Shown here: positions 1-11,423 of the stretch, one piece after another
Layout: every line of letters starts with the position of its first letter
How positions within the stretch are numbered: the stretch's first letter is position 1
NCBI GenBank assembly: GCA_047495785.1
Contig: JBLDXI010000055.1
Span: forward strand, 1,054,001-1,118,000
Origin: Lepidodermella squamata
Lineage: Eukaryota > Gastrotricha
DNA length: 64,000 bases
Direction: 5' to 3'
Program-made: the position numbers and the translations under genes
The notes under the pieces: generated by a model
The model's database searches: none
Seen by the model: the letters and a program-made list of their open reading frames with translations, nothing else
Told to the model about the DNA's origin: nothing

Positions 1-1
1 T

Positions 2-949
2 GGCTGTTCCAACATGGCCTATCCTAAACTAGTCATGGAGCTGATGCCGTGTGGCCTTCGTGGCCTCATGGTCGCAGTAATGTTAGCCGCTCTCATCACC
101 GATTTAACATCAATCTACAACAGCGCCTCCTCCCTATTTACGGTAGACATATACCCATTGTTCCGGGCAAAGGCATCGAACAAAGAGCTCATGATCGTCA
201 GTCGACTGTTTATCGTCTTCATGACCGTTATTTCAATCATTTGGGTGCCGATTTTGAAGAGCGTGCAAGGTGGTCAGCTCTTTATGTACATCCAAGCCGT
301 TCAAGCTTTCCTCGGGCCACCAATTGCCGCTGTATTCCTTATGGCTATCTTATGGCCTCGAGCAAATGAACAGGGGGCGTTTTGGTCTCTGATGGCTGGC
401 TTAGTTACGGGCGGTATTCGGATGGCGCTTGACTTCAGCTACAGTGAACCGCAATGTGGCGAGCCGGATCTTAGGCCGGCCATTATCCGAGATGTTCATT
501 ACATGTACTTCGCGCTGATTCTTTTTGTGCAGAGCGTGGTCGTAATTATCGTTGTAAGTAGGTTTACAACGCCTCTACCTCATTGGCGAATTATTCGAAC
601 GATATTTCTACGCCGATATGACACGACTCTCAGACCTGATGAAATGCCAACGGAAACTATTGAACATCTCCTGGGCCACGATGAGGCGGGGTCTATTAAG
701 GAAGAAAGCTCAAGCTGGTTCAAGCAGGCATTTGCTTGGTGGTGTGGTCTCGAAAGTGATAGCAAACATGCGAAGAAAGAGACAGAAGAGTCCGCCCAAA
801 GAAACGTTGACAGACTTGTGTCGTTGTTGAGACAAGAATCGAGAACTTCCACTGTGTTGGCCGCGAACTTGATAATTATTTTGGTTGTAACAGTCGTTAT
901 CTATGTTGTCTTTTCCTTACCGCCTAGTTGGCTAGGCTTTCGAATTTGA
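2..949 (+). CDS. SLC5 family sodium/glucose-type cotransporter, C-terminal part (5' end outside window)
   Basis: Open from the first bases, so the gene begins upstream; 315 residues are visible. The reading matches the second half of SGLT-type SLC5 symporters: AYPKLVMELMP, GLRGLMVAVMLAAL, a DLTS...NSASSLFT segment, then GPPIAAVFL and GVHYMYFA-like (DVHYMYFALILF) helices. A hydrophilic loop follows (about residues 210-280) and a final membrane helix just before the stop, the layout of SGLT1. These proteins import sugars or related solutes with sodium across the plasma membrane. The family is clear; the substrate cannot be told from this part. The stop is followed by only 162 nt before the next start codon, so the two genes are nearly abutting. 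Confidence 0.92.
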   Translation, partial: GCSNMAYPKLVMELMPCGLRGLMVAVMLAALITDLTSIYNSASSLFTVDIYPLFRAKASNKELMIVSRLFIVFMTVISIIWVPILKSVQGGQLFMYIQAVQAFLGPPIAAVFLMAILWPRANEQGAFWSLMAGLVTGGIRMALDFSYSEPQCGEPDLRPAIIRDVHYMYFALILFVQSVVVIIVVSRFTTPLPHWRIIRTIFLRRYDTTLRPDEMPTETIEHLLGHDEAGSIKEESSSWFKQAFAWWCGLESDSKHAKKETEESAQRNVDRLVSLLRQESRTSTVLAANLIIILVVTVVIYVVFSLPPSWLGFRI

Positions 950-1111
950 AGAGTAAAACGAAAAAATTGTCATTCATATTTGAGTTTTGACAAAAAACAA
1001 GCACACGCCAACCCAAGCTAAGCTCGCGCCCTTCTTGCGGTGTTACATCACTGATCAAAAAAATTAAAATAAATTTATTTTTTCATTTTAATAAAATTAA
1101 TATTTTTGAAA

Positions 1112-1808
1112 ATGTGGCACCCAGGTCTTAACTATCCGACCGTCCCCGGCTCTACGCCAACCGCATGGACTCACCCTGGTTGGGGTACCATTACCCCGAG
1201 CCCGAGTCCGATGACTCCGTTGGCGCAAGTCGACAAGACGCTGAAGGCCATCGATCATGACCTGCATGGCATGAAGCTAGCAATTGATACCTCTCTCAGT
1301 ACTTTCGATAAGACACTCAACGCCTTCGAAAATGCCTTCTCATCGGAACTTAACGAGCAGCCGTCGCGCCCAGCTAACTTGATTGAGCACTATTCGTTGA
1401 TGAACCCGATCCGCATCGATGCTGATGGCAATCGCTGGCTCAACTTCTACTTCGACCTGCGCTCGTTCAAGCCAGAGGAGATCAGCGTCACCCTGAACTC
1501 GAAAGAGCGCTCGCTGAACGTCGAAGCTGCTCACGAGATCAAGGACTCGAAGGAGCACTACATTAAACGATCTTACTCACGCAAAGTCTTCATCCCGGAG
1601 AACCTGGCGATTGATTTGGCCAAAGCTGACATCAAATCTTGTCTCACGAACGAGGGATTGCTCTGCGTCGAGTCACCTCTACCTAGGGTATACTATTCAA
1701 TATTGCGCTTTTATGAGTTAATTTCAGTTTAATTTTATTTAGGAAGCCGGGAACACTTCGACCTCTACTTCAAACCTCATTTTCCCAGTTGCTGTCAAGA
1801 CCATCTAA
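1112..1808 (+). CDS. Small heat shock protein 1 (alpha-crystallin/HSP20 domain)
   Basis: Two exons, 1112-1687 and 1743-1808, encode 213 residues. The N-terminal half is P/T/S-rich with a short amphipathic stretch; the alpha-crystallin domain occupies roughly residues 105-195 with FDLRSFKPEEISVTL, a basic YIKRSYSRKVFIPE strand and an LLCVESPLPR end. Small HSPs are ATP-independent holdases that keep unfolding proteins soluble. The intron lies exactly after the PLPR motif, the same place as in the paralogue at 5611-6421, so the genes share ancestry. The start is the ATG at 1112; a TTG six bases earlier is in frame but is not a likely eukaryotic start. A polyadenylation signal follows at 1880. 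Confidence 0.9.
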
Positions 1809-1879
1809 ATATGAAACTTGAAATATAAGATATAACCGATTTATGATTTTGGAATCCGATCAAAACTTCTGGAACTGAT

Positions 1880-1885
1880 AATAAA
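1880..1885 (+). terminator. Polyadenylation signal of small HSP 1
   Basis: AATAAA 71 nt after the stop codon of small HSP 1, in an AT-rich stretch. Confidence 0.55.
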
Positions 1886-2779
1886 ATAGCCGCGAAAATT
1901 TCATTTTTTTCATACAAATTTCCTAATCGGAATACACTCGAATACACTTAAAACGCTGTGTTTTGTTGTCAAATTCATCGAAACCGTGCGATGACGACAT
2001 CAGTTAATGTAACGATCAGGATGCTAATTCGATCAAACTCGGCGCTATTTTTTGCGCGATTGTTTACGTCAAATGTACGCGGGTGATGAGTAGGGAGCAA
2101 ATAATAAACATCACAGGTCACATATTCTCGACTGGCTGTGTGATGTTTTGTAATCGATACACACTCGATCATATATTTCGATCTAATTATACCTGTTTTT
2201 GCTTTCTACTAGCCTCGCACGCGCAGGTGGAAAAGTAGCGATATTAAGTTTCGAGGGCGGCGACACTGCTAAGTGGATTGTCATCGTAAACAGGAGAAAA
2301 AGAACACGGCATATCGTCCGTTGAACCAGCATATCATAGTTCTGTGCGCAAGAGCTGCCCGAAGAACACGGCAAGCTGTGACGCTAGTGCGGATGTTCGC
2401 GGCGAGGTGAGGCAGTGTAGAGCCGAGATAGAAAAGGGAACATATTAGTTGCCACTATTATATAGACCGTGTGTGTTTAAAATTGTGTACACATAAAATT
2501 GCTCGCCATATTATGCGCTCTCTTCGAGATTTAATCCGATTAAACGCGTGCGGCTGGAAATAAAGGCGTGCGTCACATTTTGTTTAGCGCACGTGCTGCT
2601 TCACGATCAAACGAATGAATGACTGTTTTCTTCGTTCGCGCGCTGCCTTTTCTTTTTCTCTTCCTGTAATCGACGTTGGATATTCAGGTGGGTGATGATG
2701 CTTGTGTTTGGCCGATAACACGGCCATCCCTAATAGGCCCTGTCTGATTGATAATTTGACACTTCTGATGCGCCGTTGC

Positions 2780-2787
2780 TGACGTCA
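2780..2787 (+). promoter_or_regulatory. CRE/ATF-like palindrome upstream of the zinc-finger gene
   Basis: TGACGTCA, the full CREB/ATF consensus, 140 bp upstream of the zinc-finger start codon. One exact 8-mer can occur by chance, so its role is inferred only from position. Confidence 0.35.
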
Positions 2788-2926
2788 TTGTCACCTGCTA
2801 TCCCCCGACTTTGTCTCGTCTAATTTTAGAAGATCCCTTTTATTCTGCGACATAGTGCTATTTTTTCTCAGATTTTAGGGAAGCTAAGAATTTTTAAATC
2901 TATTTATTTCCAGGTGACGACTGGTG

Positions 2927-4175
2927 ATGGATCCTGGTATGTATTTACCGGATGTTGACCATGATCGATTGGCTTCAATTGTCAATTTTTTTCATAGCCA
3001 AACAGGCGGCCCATCACGGCGCGCCGCCACCGAGTTGTACAGAAATGCTGAAACGAATAGAAAGTTTGGCTAATCAGCTACAACACAACTGCTCTGGTAC
3101 TTGGACTTGATTTACTGGAATTTATCAAATATTAACGATGAGCTTTGTCTCGTCTAGAAATTCAAGATACGGCCTGGCAACCGGGCGTGCCCGAACTTGC
3201 CGAGCAGATGGGAAATACGGTCGGAACCCTCCAGGCTGAAGTCGCGAAGCTACGCGATGAACTCACCGCCATGGATGGCCGTCATCAGAAAGTCATTCTC
3301 GAAAACGATCGTCTTAGACAAATAGGTAATCAAGTCGCAAACGCCACTGTAATTTCCTCTTTCACCAAGTTATGGGGACTTTCCTTTTAGGTTATTTATA
3401 AACCGAATTATCCCCAATTTTCGTTGAGGGACTCCGAGTTGAAAGCTGACACCCCTGCTTAGTTTTCAAAAAACAAGGGAATGGAAAAAATTCACGAAAT
3501 CGGAACTCTAAACTAAGAAATTGTGTTCGAGTCATGATAATGCCATCGGGAAGGTGAAAAATCAATTGGAAATGTACCTCTTCTCTATTCAATATTCTCT
3601 ACTCTTATGGCATAAAGGATATCGCAGATCTAGGTTTTAGCTTTTGGGGTTTTTGATGATTTTTTCAGGTGCAAAATCAATAATTTACAGTCTTAAGTAA
3701 ATTGTGCTTCTTCACTTTCGCTTTCGGCCACCCATACCGATGATTTTTTTATTTGTTTCATTTTCTCAAAGTAGCGTCATCCGGTGCCATGGGAATGTCC
3801 TCTCCTCCCCGCGTCAACGTTTCGGTAAACGAAACCATGTCACCTCCCGGCCCGAGCGCCGCCGTCAGCAGTGCCGCTGCCCGCGTCGCCTCCGCATCGG
3901 TCGTCGCCTCGGCCGCTCAGACGGGCGGGGCGCCGGGTCCTGCGCCGACGAGTGCGCCCAGCTCGGGGCGGCTAAGTTCGGGCTCCTCGAACGACCTACC
4001 AACCGGTAACGTGTGCGATGTTTGCATGGCGAGCTTTAAAAGCCGGCAAACGCTGCTACAGCACCGCCACATCCACGACCCGTCGCCGCGCTTCTGCTGC
4101 CAGCTGTGCGGCAACAAATTTCGCCAGCAGAGCGGCCTCTACCAGCACATGCGAGTGGTACATCGCAAGCAATGA
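2927..4175 (+). CDS. Two-finger C2H2 zinc-finger protein with N-terminal coiled coil
   Basis: Four exons (2927-2936, 2998-3096, 3158-3325, 3775-4175) join in frame to 225 residues. After a 3-codon first exon comes a helical region (MLKRIESLANQLQ, then VGTLQAEVAKLRDELTAMD) that looks like a short coiled coil, a low-complexity Ser/Ala/Pro linker, and two C-terminal C2H2 fingers: CDVCMASF...QHRHIH and CCQLCGNKF...QHMRVVH. It is probably a nuclear DNA- or RNA-binding factor that dimerises; no orthologue is recognised. The last intron is 449 nt, long for this window. Its acceptor could be AAAG or AAAGTAG; both keep frame and differ by one codon. A splice-acceptor-like AG lies 13 nt before the ATG. 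The gene sits between the two small HSP paralogues. Confidence 0.75.
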
Positions 4176-5610
4176 CGCCCCTCAACACCATACCTGTGTC
4201 GGATTCGAATCCCGTCCCTGCAGCTGCTATAATTGTTCATCTCGTCATCATCGACGTCGTCACACTGTGGTTTTTGTTTTTTTTTGAGAAAAATTATAGA
4301 AAACAACCGGCTATGCATTTCATCATTAATTGACGACGGCGATATAAGCTCAGCATTTTTACAAGCATCGATATTATTATTATTATTATACGTGTCTGCT
4401 GTCACACTTTCTCTGCGAATAACCTGGCCGATGCTTCTGTCTCTTGCCAAATTTGTGTCGCGTACATTTTAGATTCTTCTCAATTTTTCTGTGTGAAATT
4501 TCGCAAAAAAACTATCGGAAACAAAACTGGTTTGATAAAAAATGTAATAATAAAACTGCCAATAATTTTTACGTCATCAAGTATACAGTCACCAGGGTAT
4601 CATTTTCAGCCCTTCAACGGTATATTGAAACTCGCTTACCGTTTCTCGGAAGCGCTTTGTTGTACCCAAAAAGAATAAACAAATTCGACGCGAGCCGATT
4701 TTGGCCTGGCATATCGAAGATAGAGCTTCATGAAGACATTCGTTATATCGTTCGAAAGCTGGTAGAAAAAATTTACATTTCGATCACACCTGGTTTGTTG
4801 AGCCGTATCACTGTAATTTCGCTAAAATTTCTTACTTCGAGGAAATTTCAGCTGCAATTTACCATCAACTAGTGAAACACACTCTCATGCCTGGAAAGCT
4901 GTTTCCTTTGCTGTTCCTCGGCTTTTGAACGATATCCCACTCGTGATATACGCCAGATATGGTGTAAACCTCAAACGAAAGGAACTAAATGCAACTTAAG
5001 CCGTATTGTGAATTGAGGTCAAATGACACTGAATTAAGACAAGACTGCCAAGATAGGATAATAATAGAATGTTTTCTCTCCCTATCCCAACCCCTGTCGG
5101 AGAAAAATTACGCGATTCGAGAATTTCGCGATCCCATGATTTAATAATATGTCAATTGAGCTTGTTCTAATTAAATTTTCATGTTTACGTTTCGTGAATT
5201 AAATTTTAATTGCCGGATGTAGCCAACCCCAGACCCTCCTGAATGGCCCACGCGGCAGGGAAGACATGTGTCAACACAACTACCAATCAATTTATCTTAG
5301 CATTCTCGCAAATGCTAGTTGTATTTTTCGAACTGCGCAGGCGAATCAACACGCGCCTATGTGTCACTGTTTCATCTAATTTTTTTATTGAATCTTTGTG
5401 ACGAGCCTGGTGTGGTCGACCACGCCTCCGAATTTATTCAAAAGGATGTGGACGCGTGATTCGACATGCGCGTTAACGACCTGGCTATTGTTAAATTGCG
5501 TAACACTTATTCGCGGAAGGCTTTAAAATAGCCGAAATATTTCGAATCGAGCATTCGCTATCAATTGCTAATTGCTATATATATTTTCGAGTTAAATCTG
5601 CTTCGAGAAA
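4176..5610. other. Intergenic region upstream of small HSP 2
   Basis: Holds the 3' flank of the zinc-finger gene, a short ATT microsatellite at 4371-4390, and the presumed promoter of small HSP 2, with a TATA-like TTTAAAATA near 5522 inside a small inverted repeat (GGCTTTAAAATAGCC). I looked for clustered nGAAn heat-shock elements close to the start and saw no convincing array. A 142-codon open frame at 4444-4872 looks like chance coding. Confidence 0.5.
4371..4390. repeat. Short (ATT)n microsatellite
   Basis: About six consecutive ATT/TTA units in the 3' flank of the zinc-finger gene. Confidence 0.8.
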
Positions 5611-6421
5611 ATGAACACTTCTGGAAAGACCACTTGCCCGATGACTACGACTACGCCGTTCCCGACAATGAACACTACTACCCCTTACACCGGTGGCCAT
5701 GAGTTCTCTGGCATGTTCCCCTGGGGCAACGACTACATGCCGCACATGATGAATAACCCTGGTATGTTCGGCGGAAGCATGATGACCCCATCATTCTCTG
5801 GCATGCCCTTCGGTTCTGGTGCCAACTTCGGCGGTATGCCGTTCGGTCACCCGATGATGCGCATGATGATGGAAAACATGAACCGCAACTACACCAACGA
5901 GCTCAGCCACATGCCATCCCGCCCGGCCAGCATGATGGAGAACTACACCCTGACGAACCCGATTCGCACGGATGCTGAGGGCAACCGCTCGCTCTACTGC
6001 TGCTTCGACATGCGCTCGTACAAGCCGGAGGAGATCAACGTCACCTTCAACTCTAAGGAACGTTGCCTGTGCATCGAAGCTACCCATGAGGTCAAGGACT
6101 CGAAGGACCACTACATCAAGCGCCACGTACATTGTCTTATGATCTAGTTTTTTACGATGGCTAATCTCTTTACTTTTTAGTACTCGCGCAAGTTCTACAT
6201 TCCTGAGTCGATGTGCAAGGACGATATGTCGAAGCTCGAACTCAAGTCGTGCTTGACCAGCGACGGCATGCTCGCCATCGAAGCTCCCCTCCCAAGGGTA
6301 ATTATTAGTTGAAGAATTTTAACCATAATTTATATCGATTTCTAAATAGATGATGATGACCACTGGCAGCACGACTGGCAACACCTCTTGCGTCACCCCT
6401 ATCAACGTCAAGATCATGTAA
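5611..6421 (+). CDS. Small heat shock protein 2 (alpha-crystallin/HSP20 domain)
   Basis: Three exons (5611-6126, 6181-6297, 6350-6421) encode 234 residues. The N-terminal arm is rich in Met, Gly, Phe and Thr with repeated MPFG-type units; the crystallin domain begins near residue 125 with CCFDMRSYKPEEINVTF and ends LAIEAPLPR, then a short tail. It is a chaperone of the same kind as small HSP 1: TNPIR.DAEGNR, KDSKDHYIKR and the 3' intron position are shared. It has one extra intron in the KRH/YSRK strand that small HSP 1 lacks. A Met-rich flexible arm is unusual but fits client binding or oligomer control. AATAAA follows at 6484. Confidence 0.9.
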
Positions 6422-7287
6422 ACTCATCGAACGATTATTGATGAAGCATTTGCTTTGTGCGTCAAGTTATTGATGATTCATGAAATAAAATGAATGCTGA
6501 AAATGAATTTTTTATCTTATTTTTCGCTCTCATTTTCAAACGAAGCATTGAAATTTTTTTGTTCTGCAGCTATTAAACCTGCTAATTGATAGTGAAAAAC
6601 GTCTCCCAAAACATTTAAAGTCCTTCGTTATGCCAAGGATAGTTATTTAAAACCAATACGCCGGGATAATTTTGTTTAAACACCTTCCGCTTAGGCTGAC
6701 ATTTCTTCGGAATTGAGTAAACCACCAAGTACCAAAACCAGCTGCGTCTCCGGATACTAATCAAACACTGACGGCATGAAAAAAATACAAACCAATATGT
6801 TCATATATAATTTATTTTCATCGCATCCCAACAATGCCAACGTGAAAAAATCGTGTTTTCTCAAATGTTTTCTGGATAATAAATATTGACTGGCGATATT
6901 GGAAAATCGAATCTCAGTCGCGCGGTTCAATCGCGAATCTTATTGCTCACTGTTCAAATGTTGCTTTTTCTCAATAACAGAAAAATCACAAAGCCACAAG
7001 TGCATAAACTCACCGAGAAAAGAAATTCGAATATACAAAGAAGTATTATTTAATTTTGTTCAATGAAGAGAACGGTTAACAACACACAATCGGTAGGGTA
7101 GCCAAAATATACAACCAATGATTTTCATAGAATTGATCCTTGTAAAACTAACCAAATGCATGCTGATAGCCATTTGTAAATGAAGAGATATCTCATTTGT
7201 CAATGTATATAGAAAAATCAGACGAGGCAGTGGTTGAAATTATTAACGGCGATTATAGCTATGAGCACTCGGAAGATTTGTTCAGCA
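6422..7287. other. Intergenic region between convergent small HSP 2 and SLC16 genes
   Basis: AT-rich, with the AATAAA of small HSP 2 at 6484-6489. I see no coding region or RNA gene. Confidence 0.55.
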
Positions 7288-9548
7288 TTATGCATGTACG
7301 TCCTCAGATTTTTTTCCTGACGAGGTCTTAAGCCCATCAGCAGTCGAAGATTGACATTTGCAAGATCTTTTAATACTCTGCGATGCGAATGCCCTCCGGA
7401 TGTACGTCGGGCCAATAAGAACAAACGAGCTGCACATCATCGTGAGGCCAGTTACGGCAAATGTCATATCATACGACGGCAATAGAGCGAGAAGAGGCGG
7501 GCCGATTAGCAAGGCAATGCCATCGACTAAAATCAGTACAGAAAAGGCATGAGATAGTTCAGATAAAGGCACCATGTCGGCCAGTATTGGAGTTAACAAC
7601 GTTTGAGATGTGCCAGCGAAAAAACCGAATTGAAACACAGAGAAGGCCAAGAAATAGAAATTGGCAAGCAAAGGTGTCAACGCTGTGAATGCGCCAGCCA
7701 CGCCAACCATCATGGCGAATAAAGGAATGCGGTGATTAGCCCATTTGTCAGCTGACAGAGCCAGTAGAGGGCGGCCAATGATGTTGCCAAATCCTATCAA
7801 AGACAGCAAGAGTGTTGTTTTTTCGCTTGATATTCCCAGCTGATTTCCCCAATGAACAATGAAAACAGACGGTGTGTAGTAAACCAGACACAGCATGAAG
7901 TTTGAGGCGACGAATGCACTGAAATCCGTACTTCGGAAATGCCGGAAAAACGGCATAACTGCGCGATGAAATACATTCTGCTTTCTCTCAGTTCGCTCGG
8001 TTGCGAAAGACGACGATGGACTGACTTCGTTTGACTCGATATACTCAGGTTTTTCCGTTTCCTTCTCGAATTCGCAGCATTTAGATTGACTCGGTATGCT
8101 AGCAAGTGGAACAGATAAATTGGCATTTTCATCGCTTTTTATTTTAGCGAATAATGCCTCGGGAGCAAACGACGGGTCGAAAATAGGTATGCTTAAAATT
8201 GATGAGCTGACTGCGCTGTGAAAACTTGCTAATCTGCCAACAGGAGCCGGCCGAGCGTGGTTCGCACTTTTGATATAGTGCTTCTCGCCTACAGGAGTAA
8301 CCGGACTAGTGACAGCGCCGCCATTAACGCTCAGCAGCTTCTTTTCTAATGCTGGTACTGAATTTTGTCGTTTCTTACTGTAGGAATTAGATGAGACTAT
8401 TGATGATTGAATTCTCTCCGAAAGTTGCCGAGCGAATGACTGCGGTCGAGGTAAAGTGGGGTGCTTTGGCATACTTGACGCGCTTCCCGTTGAGTCCAAT
8501 CGTTGAGTCGCAAGACCTCGAACAGCGGCAGTTTCATTGATAATTGCGTCAAAACGATCGGTTTCTTCCACTGATAAGAGCTTAGTTTCAGGACTGGGCT
8601 CGCGAACAGAATTTTTATCGTCGGATTTATCAGGCTGCTGTTGACAGCCCCTTATATTTTCAGAAATAAAATTTTCCAATTGTTGACTGCAAATAGAAGC
8701 AAATAAGACGAAATATAATTCAAATTTCAGCGCCAACCTAGCATCAATTTTCTCAGATTCCTCAATCACAATTTTTGGATTTGCTGTCTTCTTTTGATTG
8801 ACCGGCCTCAAGAATATAGCCATAGCCAAAGAATTCAATACGAGACCACCTAAACAGAATAATCAGTTTTGCTTTTTATTTACACGTTTTTCAATTTACC
8901 AAGGATCAGCATAGCACCTCTCCAGTCGTAAATTGAAACCAGGAAGCGAATAAGATACGGATATGTGAAAGACCCAACAGGGGAGCCAAGCTGTGCTAGG
9001 GCTGTAGCCAAACTCCGTCGCCGGTGGAAGTAGAAAGATATTAGAACAACCAATGGCAAATACACGATAGCTATTCCAATCCCTGAATTATCATTCAAAG
9101 TAAATTAAGACGAACTGCTGCTATGCATCACTTACCACCCAAAACGCCTATAGTTGCATGAAGAACCAAAACATTTGGCGCTAATGCAGATGAAATCAAT
9201 GAAATGAAGACAAGAATTACACCAGCCACAGTGACATTCCTAATCGCGTATCTCTGGGTCAAGATGCTGACAACGGGGCCGAGAAAGCATTGCAGGCTGA
9301 ACGCAATGCTAGCGATCATGCTTATTTCTGACGCTGAGCAACCGAACTCATCAATGAGAAGATCGAAAAATATCCCGATTGAGTAATACGTTCCAAAGCT
9401 AAGAAGTGTAATGAAGAAAACAGCAACAACGATCACCCAGCCCCAACCTATACAACAACAAAAAAGAATAAAGATATACGCGTTTCTTTCGTGCAGAGTA
9501 CAATAATCAATAAATACCTCCATCGGGCGGTTCCTCGGAATCAGCCAT
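7288..9548 (-). CDS. SLC16 monocarboxylate-transporter-like membrane protein (MFS)
   Basis: Five exons read right to left (9518-9548, 9136-9447, 8900-9082, 8738-8849, 7288-8686) give 678 residues. The start MADSEEPPDGGWGWVIV carries the [D/E]GGWGW signature of the monocarboxylate transporter family. Six membrane helices follow, then a long polar cytoplasmic loop of roughly 300 residues rich in Ser, Lys and Glu, then six more helices (for example FMLCLVYYTPSVFIVHWG and GFGNIIGRPLLALSADK). SLC16 proteins move lactate, pyruvate, aromatic amino acids or related acids across the plasma membrane. The third-to-last step (8687-8737) is a 51-nt intron that is open in frame; removing it drops an improbable hydrophobic stretch from the loop. 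Substrate unknown. Confidence 0.88.
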
Positions 9549-10311
9549 CGATGTGAAACTAAATATTTACATCGCGGTAAGAGTTTCAATGTCTCCAAAG
9601 CATGCCTCTATTTTAAGTAACATGATTCAAGCCTAAAATATCAACAGTTGAAAATTAAACAAGAGAACTGAGAATTATGCACATAGAATATCTCAAACTC
9701 GGAACGCTTTCGAGAAGAAAAACTTCAAAAACACGATTATTGCAAAGGAATCATGGATAAGATACAACCATAATGTGTTGCTGCGAAATGGATGCTAATG
9801 AAATGCAAAGGATTTGATCGAAACTTGAAATTTGCAATCAAATCATGGCTTTAACGACTACGAACTATCAGGACTGCATTAGTCTACCGGCAGTTCAAAG
9901 TTCAAAGGTCGGAACTCGGAACTTTGACAACCGGCTACTCTCAGGTGAGATCCACACCCACAAACGGAAAAAACCACGAAGTTGTTGAAAAACTGAAGAA
10001 ATTTAGTTATCACGTTTGTTATTTACATGTTGTTGAATTCAGCTTTATTAACACAATTTATACGACACTTGATCCACAAACACTAAATCATAAAAAATAT
10101 AATCTGATGAATCGGGGGTTAGTAAGTGCCATAGGGTATGGTTGAACAAAATTTTTTGAGAAACCGACAGCCGAGTTCCAACCTGTTTCGGTTTCGTACA
10201 CAGGACGCGGCGATCAGCAGTTGATCCAAGATCCAAGAAGGGCTCCTTACCTTTTCGCAACTCTTCAACTCGCACAATTTTCTAACTATTAAGGTCACAT
10301 TCCGGCGTTTA
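9549..10311. other. Intergenic region upstream of the SLC16 gene
   Basis: No gene seen. It presumably contains the promoter of the minus-strand SLC16 gene; I recognise no specific motif. Confidence 0.5.
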
Positions 10312-10535
10312 GCCTCCTCCAATTTCGTTGGTAGAAGCGCCCTCTCAGAGGGCGTCGCTCTCAGAGGGCGTCGCTCTCAGAGGGCTCCCTTTCAGATGGC
10401 TCAGAGGGCGCCCCACCCCTAACCTAACTCTAAACCTAACCTTAACCTTAATCTTGAGCGTCTGAGAACGATCCCTCTGAGAGCGACGCCGTCTGAGTGG
10501 GCACTTGTACCAACGAAATTGGAAACGGTGGCTGG
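10312..10535. mobile_element. Fold-back/MITE-like element with telomere-like core
   Basis: The 16-mer TCCAATTTCGTTGGTA at 10318-10333 returns as its perfect reverse complement at 10508-10523. The inverted similarity continues inward through CTCAGAGGGCGTCGCT-type units, repeated about three times on the left arm and more degenerately on the right. Between the arms is a run of CCTAA/CCTTAA units. The 9-mer CGGCGTTTA occurs just outside each arm (10303-10311 and 10536-10544) and may be a target-site duplication, although a few non-matching bases separate it from the arms. There is no coding capacity. A non-autonomous DNA transposon is the simplest reading; the superfamily is not assignable. Confidence 0.7.
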
Positions 10536-11150
10536 CGGCGTTTATGCCACCATCAACCCATGTGCATCAACCATCAACTCTGAATCTGCCACTTTGTTGC
10601 GAATACTATGGTGTTGATATATTTTAGTTTTCTAGTTTGGTTGCGTTGAGGCGCTAAAAGAGACTCAACGATTTAGAAATTCCTTGCATATGAATAAGTA
10701 TACTGCCCTCTGCCCTGCTCTGATTCACCATTCACCTAGTTCCCCGTTACCCAGAATTCCATCCGCTTTTACTTGGATGATGGATGAGGGGGCCGACAAT
10801 TTTTGCTATAGTATGTCTAAGGTCAGAAAATGCGATTCGGCTGTGCATTTTGTGGTAAATACTTAGTCAGCAGTGAGTCGTGAAGTCTTTTGTATCCATA
10901 AGGTTCCAGGTTCCAATCTGGCATTGTTTCAAATTCTAGGGTTCGATAGGAAAGGTCCGATTGTTTGGTTTATCTTTATTAGTTTATGACTAAGCTGAAT
11001 TCGAGCCTCAGGGAATATGGCAGGGTTTGCAGTTTGTTGTTGCTAGCAGAACCTGAGGCCCGTGGATGCCAATTCATGCCTGGAAAACTTTATTATTCCT
11101 TGAGAAAATAAACTTCATTCTTTCTTGTAGCTTTTTGATTGGATGCACAG
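10536..11150. other. Intergenic region upstream of the small mitochondrial protein gene
   Basis: No coding region supported. AATAAA at 11107-11112 is followed by a T-rich acceptor-like TTCTTGTAG (AG at 11129-11130), 20 nt before the next start codon. This resembles an operon junction although no upstream plus-strand gene is visible. Confidence 0.45.
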
Positions 11151-11378
11151 ATGCCTTTAAGGCCAGGCCTTTTTCAGCGCGCTGCCGCCTATATTCGATA
11201 CGGCTACGAAACCCGACCTGACTTAGTTTTGGTCTGGGGATTACTTGTTCCTGCAAGCGCGACAGTTCTTGCTTACCGAACTCTCCAGCACATCCGCCAT
11301 CCTGAGAACTATCCTCGCTACTTGTGGCATCCAATCGTTGTTCGAGCCGAAGACGTCACGCCACCGAATCGCAAATAA
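11151..11378 (+). CDS. Small single-span membrane protein, possibly a complex I accessory subunit (NDUFA3-like)
   Basis: A single exon of 75 residues: a basic N-terminus, one hydrophobic span (LVLVWGLLVPASATVLAY, about residues 24-42) and a polar tail with ENYPRYLWHP and a PPNRK end. Size, a single inner-membrane-type helix after a charged lead and a Tyr/Pro-rich tail resemble NDUFA3-type accessory subunits of complex I, but the similarity is by eye and weak. The start is the ATG at 11151; an upstream TTG is in frame. The stop is 45 nt before the OXA1L start on the same strand, so the pair is probably co-transcribed, and OXA1L being a mitochondrial insertase supports a mitochondrial role. Confidence 0.55.
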   Translation: MPLRPGLFQRAAAYIRYGYETRPDLVLVWGLLVPASATVLAYRTLQHIRHPENYPRYLWHPIVVRAEDVTPPNRK

Positions 11379-11423
11379 AATCTGTTGATTAATCTAAACC
11401 AAATTGTTATTATTAGAGTAGTA

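Larger units (their letters stand above)
1809..2926. other. Intergenic region between small HSP 1 and the zinc-finger gene
   Basis: No coding region is supportable. It holds the AATAAA at 1880-1885 for small HSP 1, a palindromic CRE-like site at 2780-2787, and a T-rich splice-acceptor-like sequence ending in AG at 2912-2913, just 13 nt before the zinc-finger start codon. Confidence 0.6.

Noticed and set aside
4444-4872. 142-codon frame after the zinc-finger gene
   Set aside because: AT-driven composition, no recognisable motif, and it lies in a likely 3' UTR/intergenic stretch.
5440-5610. Heat-shock elements upstream of small HSP 2
   Set aside because: GAA and TTC words are present but not in the alternating 5-bp spacing of a real element.
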